A stretch of 64,000 nt of DNA, from NCBI RefSeq assembly GCF_003144195.1, contig NW_020290030.1, positions 1-64,000 on the forward strand, in the 5' to 3' direction. A program made the translations under genes and the position numbers. Position 1 is the first letter of the stretch. Each line of letters starts with the position of its first letter. Shown one piece after another: positions 58,170 to 64,000 of this stretch. The notes beneath the pieces are model-generated. The model did not search any database. It saw only the letters and a program-made list of their open reading frames with translations, and was not told the DNA's origin. The DNA is from Ceraceosorus guamensis (lineage: Eukaryota; Basidiomycota; Exobasidiomycetes; Ceraceosorales; Ceraceosoraceae).

Positions 58170-60739
58170 TACTGCGGTGGTGGGGCATAGAGAAGGGTCT
58201 CTTTGACCTGGCTCCTCTATGCACTTCTCACCCTCGCACGCCACTCTGCGACACGAGTACGGCGTGCAGCGATTCGAATGGCTGCGGTGTGATCAGAGAA
58301 GATCGTGATGCGGTAGATGGTGATTATGAGCTGCCCAGCATCGAACCCGATGGCAGCTTGGGTGATGTTCCGTCGGCTCCACAGCGATGGCAGAAGGTGT
58401 AATGCAAATGATGCTCTGCGGCCAGACGCATTAGCTCATAATGACATCTGACAGCTGCAGGTATAATTGATGTGCGACGAGGTGCCGTTCGCCACCCATC
58501 AAGTGCTATAGGCTGTCGCTGAAGCCGGGGGTGCTGTTAGGCGATTGTGTTTGTGGGATACGGGTACGCGTTCGGGCGCGTACCTGCGTGGGCGTTGCTG
58601 GTTGGGGTATAGCGGTGCGTGGCCGGCCCTTGGAGATCCTTTGCGGCGGCGGACGAGTTTGAAGGAGGGGGCGGTGCTAATGCTGCTGCTGCACGGATCC
58701 ACACACCTGTGCCGGCACGTAGTTGCTGATGCAGTGTGGGTGGACAGCCGAAGTAGTAGTAGCGAAGAGCTATATAGAATCGAGGATGCTGTGCAAGCTG
58801 ATGGAGATGAAACTTTGTGTGCCGCTTCTCACACTCACACGATCGATGATGCTCGACCAAAGGTGATGAAAGGTGATGAACAAGTCACGAGTATCTGAGA
58901 CAATCACACAGTCCTACAAACAGAACTGCAAACCGTGAACCATCGAGTGCCGCGCGCGAAAGCTATAAGCGCGCTGATGCATACGCGTATATAGCTGATC
59001 GAAGTTTCGCCGGCTACTTTTGGCTGCTCGAGCAGCAGTCTAGCTGTTGTGAGTGCACACTCATCACGCACGAGATGCAGCATGTGCTACACCTGCAGCC
59101 TAGCTGAAGAGGCGAACGTTGCAATTAAGGGCGACATTCCCGCCCTCGCAGCGGATCCCGGCCCGCGCATCAGCAGCACATCATCAGTAGCAGCTATGGA
59201 AAGAAATAAGCCGCGCGGTAGAAAGTGCATGTAGCTGACTGCCAGTCATCAGAGTCACGAGAGTCGTGAGTCAGAGTGTGTGTGCAAAACATCATTGGTA
59301 GCTGAAGCCTCAAGAGCAGCAGCACTACGCACGGGCATCTCACCTGACTCACTCTTCTAGCTGCCGCTAGACGCGTTGACAGTGTTGCACCTCATTCGCA
59401 CAATCAAGTTGTGAACGCTCGTGAGTCTCGAGTCTTGAGTAGTGGCACCATCATGCCTGAACACCCAAGCAACAATTCAAGAGATCTCCGAGGTTCTACC
59501 AAGAATCCTGAATCAGGTGTTCCAATCTGCTGGTCGGCTGACTTACGGTGGCTGGCTGCATGGCTGTCGATGCTACCCTTAATTTTGACTGTACCGTAAA
59601 GCGCTGCTGCATGCCGAGTCCGGGTATCCGGACATGCGGTGCGTTGCGATTACCCGCGCCTAAGCTCACCTCAAGAATCGTACACGCGGCTGACTGTCTC
59701 CCGACTCCTTCGGCGTCCTGCCCTGTTATCATCACTCTTGCCGAGCCTCTGTGGGTCTGTCTCAGAGACTTTGAATTAGCGTTGGCTCTTGGATGCCTGA
59801 AAAGTGGCAGCACAGCTTCTTCCATTCAATTGAATCCCCACAAAGTGTGGCATTCACGATTGTGACTCAAACTGCTAGGCGAGACTTTCAGAATTTGATT
59901 CGAGGCTCCGCGTTTCATTTAAGCAAGCAAGCAGGCACGTGCCTTTAAGGTGCACATTCATTCACATTCTTGATTCTTCATTCTCGATTTTGACCCGCAT
60001 CCTCGGCTTTAGCGTGCTTGTTGAATGCGAATTCACAAATTGAATTGGGATTGGACATCCACATGCAGGGCCTCATGCAGACCGCTGGCAAGGCGGGTCG
60101 TTGCTTGATCCTGCATTGCGCCATCGAATCTTGGGCCCGCAACGCTCGAGCCGCGTCCGGCTTGCGAGGATCATACGAAAGCAGATTTTGAGATCACAAG
60201 AGATCTAGAGTCGCGAATTTACGATCGAGCGCGGGGTGCGATTCGCGCTTCCCTCCAGCCATCCATTCAAGATTAACGATTGGAGTACAGAATTGCGAGT
60301 CTAAGGTGCTTGATTTCGCTCCGAAGCCCAGCACGCACCACGAGCGTTCACCTTTGACCGTCAACGCAGACCCACGCACGGTCCTATAGTTGATCGCCGA
60401 CGCGGTCCCTCGCCTAGCCGATTTTGCAGTATCACGTGTCTTTGCCCTCGCTCGATTCTTGACTCATCCGGAATCTGTGGGCGCATGCTGCCGCGTCTGC
60501 AAAGCTGTCCAGACGCGTTGCGCAAGATGCTCAAACGCGAAGCAGCTCCCGACACCGCACGCGTGATTGAATGCGTGTCAGAAGAGTCTTGAAAGCCCGT
60601 CTTCACGACACCCATGCACTATCACTTACGAGTCATGCTTCGACGTGGCCGTCCAGTGCAGGTCTGGCTCAGCCATATAGGATTGAACAGCCTTCAAGCG
60701 CACTCGGCGAGTGGCAAAAAGCTCCATTACATCAGAGCG
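58170..60739. other. Divergent intergenic region
   Basis: 2.6 kb between the exchange factor and helicase starts. It is rich in GACTCACGA and ATTCACGATT words (59230-59280, 59853-59862, 59950-60050) and has several CTATATAG/GTATATAG elements (58769-58777, near 58985). No gene recognised. Confidence 0.5.
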
Positions 60740-63700
60740 ATGACCTCGTCAGCGGTTCCGTCTCGGAACGGAGAAGGATCCTCCTCCTCTCGTGTCAATC
60801 ATGGTGCCGCGGAACACTCCACCAACTTCGCTAGCTCAACAGCGTATCTGTCAATTCTTACCGAGTCGCAACGTCAGGCGTGTACCTCGCCTCCAGCTCA
60901 ACCATTACAGATCCTTGCTGGGCCGGGAAGTGGCAAGACCAGGGTCCTCACGAGCAGAGCCGCTTGGCTAGTGCTGCACCACAAAATCATGCCAGAGTCC
61001 ATAGTCATGATCACTTTTACTGTCAGTGTAGTGACGCGAAAATCATTTGGGTGTGATGAGAAGACATCTGGAGTGACACTTACTAGATTCTTCCTTGCGG
61101 CTGACAGAACAAAGCTGCCAGGGAAATGCGCTCGGTAAGTGAGGCTCCTTGTAAAAGTACTCCTTGCTCTCAAGCCGGTCTGAATTGGGCTTGCGTCGTC
61201 TCAACAGCGTTTGGAGAAGCTGATCGGAACCGAACGCACCGGAAGACTAGTCCTGGGTAAGTCGCCAGCCCTGCTTACGTCAGCAGCCCGCGACTCACCC
61301 GTCATGAACTTTCCAAGGAACATTCCACGCGGTGATGGCAAGATACCTCAGGAGGCATGGAAGGAAAATTGGCCTGGCCAACAATTTCTCCATCTTAGAC
61401 GCTGATGACAGGTGAGGCACCAGCACAACCAGACGTCTCAAGTGCAGCAATGTTGACCGCTGGACCTATCCATTGCACAGTAAAAAAGTCCTGAAAGAGA
61501 TTCTCAAGGAACAATTCGACAACGCGCCTCATGGCATCAAGGTGACACCAGATCAAGCAGCCACAGAAATCAGCAAAGCAAAGTCCAAAGGCTACACCGC
61601 ATCGCACTTCGAAGCTGCTCTTGCAAAGGAGTCGGCCAAGAAGGGCAAGGACGCGACGACGTTGCGCACAGCGATCGCCGATGTATACGTCTCCTACGAG
61701 CAGCGACTGGAGCAAAACTCATGCTTGGATTTCGACGATCTGCTATTGAAGGGCTGTAAGCTCCTTCAGCACAAGGAGGTCGTCGATGATATCGTTCATG
61801 TTGTGAGTCACACATGGCTGAAGCTAGCATCCCGCCAAAAAAGTGCTCAGACGTTACCTTTTCGTCAGCTGGTCGACGAATTCCAGGTGCGTAACAAATA
61901 TGCAAAATGACGCTAACTTATAATCGTGCCGCTTTACTGAGACTCATAAGGATCTTTCTGCAGGATACCAACGTCGTCCAGTACGATTTGATGCAGTGCT
62001 TTGCTGCGGCAACTACGGCGAATCTTCTTCGAGCGCCTGGCTTGGTCTTAGCTACAGACGGAACCGCTGAGTCTCCTGCCACGCCTTGCGGCCTCAGCAT
62101 TGTCGGCGACCCAGGTGAGCAATCTCATCGTGCGATCACTACGTGCCTGTCGATTCTAAGTCACTGCTTTGTCTGCCCGGCAAATCAGATCAATCCATCT
62201 ATCTTTGGAGATCCGCAGAGATCGAAAATTTGAACAAGATGACGAGCCATTATCCCATGACGATGCGAGTCAATTTGGAAGAGAACTTCAGATCCGCTGG
62301 AAATATTCTGGACCTGTGCTTGCGAATCATCGAGCAGGACAAGGAACGCATCAAGCGGGGCCTGCGCACAAGCCATCCTCTAGGAGTGCCTGTCGTACTC
62401 AAGCAGGCATCCAGCGCTGGCCGCGAGGCTCAATTCATTGCGACCGAGATCAAGCGCCTGATCGCGCACACAGGAGGCCTCCTTGGATACGCAGATGTGA
62501 GGCGGCTGCATTTGCTGTGTCGCGTGCTAAACGATTGCTGAAAATTGATTTACTTCGGTCTCAGTTCGCAATCTTGCTGCGCTTCAACGCTCTATCACGC
62601 GAGGTTGAAAAAGCCTTGCAACAAGAGGGTCTTCCAAGCAAAATGCTTGGCGGTTCTAAATTCTTCGATCGTGTCGAGGTGAGCGTCTATGTAGTTCTCG
62701 CGCCTTCTCAAGAGCTTATTGGTAGCCGCTCGCGCAGGTGAAAGACTTGCTCGCGTATCTCACTCTAGCAGCAAACCCGAATAATGTGTCAGCATTCGTT
62801 CGGGTCGTCAATGTACCCAAAAGATCCATTGGCGACAAGTCTGTGCAAGAGCTGCTCACGAAAGCGCGCGAGTTGAGCATGAAGCCCATGGAGCTTGCAG
62901 AGCAGCTGGTGCATGGAACCAAGAAGCTCCAGGGTATCAAACCTGCGGTCACAAAGAATTTGAAGCAGTTCGTGGACATCGTTGCACGCATCCGCCGGCA
63001 AGCCACAAAGGTGCGTCGCCCTCATATGCAGCGGCTCTGATCGATTGCAAGTCTGACGGCCTGGCCTGTGTCTTGATGCGCCCCAGGGACGCACCGCTGC
63101 CGAGCTTCTAGAGACGGTACTAAAGCATACCAACTTCGAAGACTACCTCCGCAAGCTTGGCGAACACGAGTCCAGGTGAGTACTACAGGATCTCTGCAGG
63201 AGTGAGATAGCGCACTGTACCGACTCATCCGTGTGTCCTTCCACGAGCAGGTGGGAGAACGTGAAGGAGCTGATCAATTTCGCTGAAATTGTCAGGCAAT
63301 CAGGTGTTGATGATGCACAGCTGCGATCTCAGCTCGAACGCACCAAGAACGAAGCTGCAGACGATTCCGCAGATGATGTCAAGGATGTGTCCGCTCGAGC
63401 GACTCAGTCAGTGAACGTAAAGGCGGGTCTCGACGAGCACGACGCTCGCGATAGCAAAAGCGGTATACAAGGAGACGCCGAACTTGTCGCAGGCGAGCTA
63501 AGCGCGGCTCAATCTGTCAAGGCAGAGCCCGCTGAAGAACGAACTTCGCACTCTGCAAGCCAAGGCGCATCAAATTTGCTTGGGAAGCTGGAGCAGGCAC
63601 CTGAGAGCGTGAAGGCAGAATCTGATGACGAAATCCAATTTGTCAGTGCGACTTTCAAAGAATCTTCCAGATCGACGAAGTCCGTCTCCGTCCTGTCTGG

Positions 63701-64000
63701 AGACTTCAAGCGTCAAGGCGAAGCTCTGCGGCGCTCGGACAAGGCGAAAAGACCCAAAAAAGAGGTGCCTTCAGACGAGGTGGAGGACACGTCCGACCCA
63801 CAATCGTCTGACGGGGAGCCAGATGCGTCCGAAGCTACTCAGATACAACCCGATGGACCGCTTGCAAAGTTTCTCGAGGCTTGCACGCTAAGCACAGACA
63901 TGCACAGCGAGGGCGATGATGAGCAAGATGGGCCCAAAGTCACGATCTCGGTGAGTTTGAGTCTGAAAGTTCATAGTTCTTGATGAGCTGCTGAGCCAAC
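60740..64000 (+). CDS. UvrD/Rep-family DNA helicase, Srs2-like (3' end outside window)
   Basis: Twelve exons are visible: 60740-61021, 61108-61134, 61208-61256, 61318-61411, 61481-61802, 61869-61886 (18 nt), 61964-62114, 62189-62496, 62565-62678, 62738-63010, 63087-63175 and 63251-63950, or 809 codons so far; the donor at 63951 shows the gene continues. Motifs seen: LTESQRQA, Walker A AGPGSGKTR, motif Ia TFTNKAAREMR, Walker B LVDEFQDTN, GDPDQSIYLWRSA and LEENFRSAGN. It translocates 3' to 5' on single-stranded DNA; Srs2 relatives dismantle Rad51 filaments. About 200 acidic, Ser-rich residues sit just before motif V (KVTIS...). An in-frame upstream ATG at 60614 could add 42 basic residues. Confidence 0.88.

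Noticed and set aside
57511-58206. 231-residue plus-strand frame opposite the exchange factor
   Set aside because: It is the antisense shadow of a Ser-rich coding exon; the minus strand has the Sec7-PH gene.
1-64000. tRNA genes, transposons, LTR elements or viral fossils
   Set aside because: No cloverleaf with A/B boxes, no transposase, reverse transcriptase, integrase or capsid motifs, and no long terminal repeats were seen on reading.
1-64000. Secondary-metabolite gene cluster
   Set aside because: OYE, FAD oxidase, 2OG oxygenase and MFS transporter occur, but are dispersed among housekeeping genes with no synthase or synthetase core enzyme.

Overview
The window is nuclear DNA from a compact-gene basidiomycete. 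A smut-lineage fungus (Ustilaginomycotina) is the best guess, not a proof. The evidence is: introns almost all 60-170 nt with GTGAGT/GTGAGC donors and (C/T/A)AG acceptors; GC-rich codon third positions; filamentous-fungus protein families (mitoferrin, multifunctional peroxisomal beta-oxidation enzyme, RlpA-like secreted protein, DUF1365, Dal5-type permease); and intergenic DNA full of ATTCACGATT / GACTCACGAGT-like words, which I recall from smut genomes. I recognise no tRNA, rRNA, CRISPR, transposon, LTR element or viral fossil.

Twenty-two protein genes are modelled. Exon joins were checked by reading frame and residue continuity. Left part (1-21 kb): secreted RlpA-like/barwin protein (+), Old Yellow Enzyme (-), TMEM135-like membrane protein (+), mitoferrin-type carrier (-), glutathione S-transferase (+), TLC-domain membrane protein (-), Dal5-type permease (+). 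Middle (22-40 kb): beta-carbonic anhydrase (+), SPF30-like Tudor splicing factor (-), proline-rich secreted or anchored orphan (+), STIMATE-family membrane protein (-), S-formylglutathione hydrolase (+), secreted FAD-linked oxidase (+), an unrecognised protein (-), 1-Cys peroxiredoxin (+), 2OG-Fe(II) oxygenase (-). Right part (41-64 kb): a stand-alone BLUF blue-light photoreceptor (+), glutamate decarboxylase with a His-rich tail (-), DUF1365 protein (+), Fox2-type beta-oxidation enzyme (-), Sec7-PH ARF exchange factor (-), and a UvrD/Srs2-type helicase (+) that runs off the right end.

Strands alternate almost perfectly, giving nine tail-to-tail pairs with short gaps (276-687 bp) and nine head-to-head gaps that are mostly much longer (552 bp to 3.8 kb). 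Most genes look like unrelated housekeeping functions; no biosynthetic cluster is evident. A redox/detoxification flavour (OYE, GST, formylglutathione hydrolase, peroxiredoxin) may be chance.

The most notable item is the BLUF protein with all expected flavin-pocket residues, sharing a convergent gap with glutamate decarboxylase. Other points of interest are microexons carrying catalytic motifs (carbonic anhydrase zinc ligands, helicase Walker B), an acidic insertion with two SUMO-consensus sites in the helicase, and a beta-oxidation enzyme lacking an obvious C-terminal peroxisomal signal.
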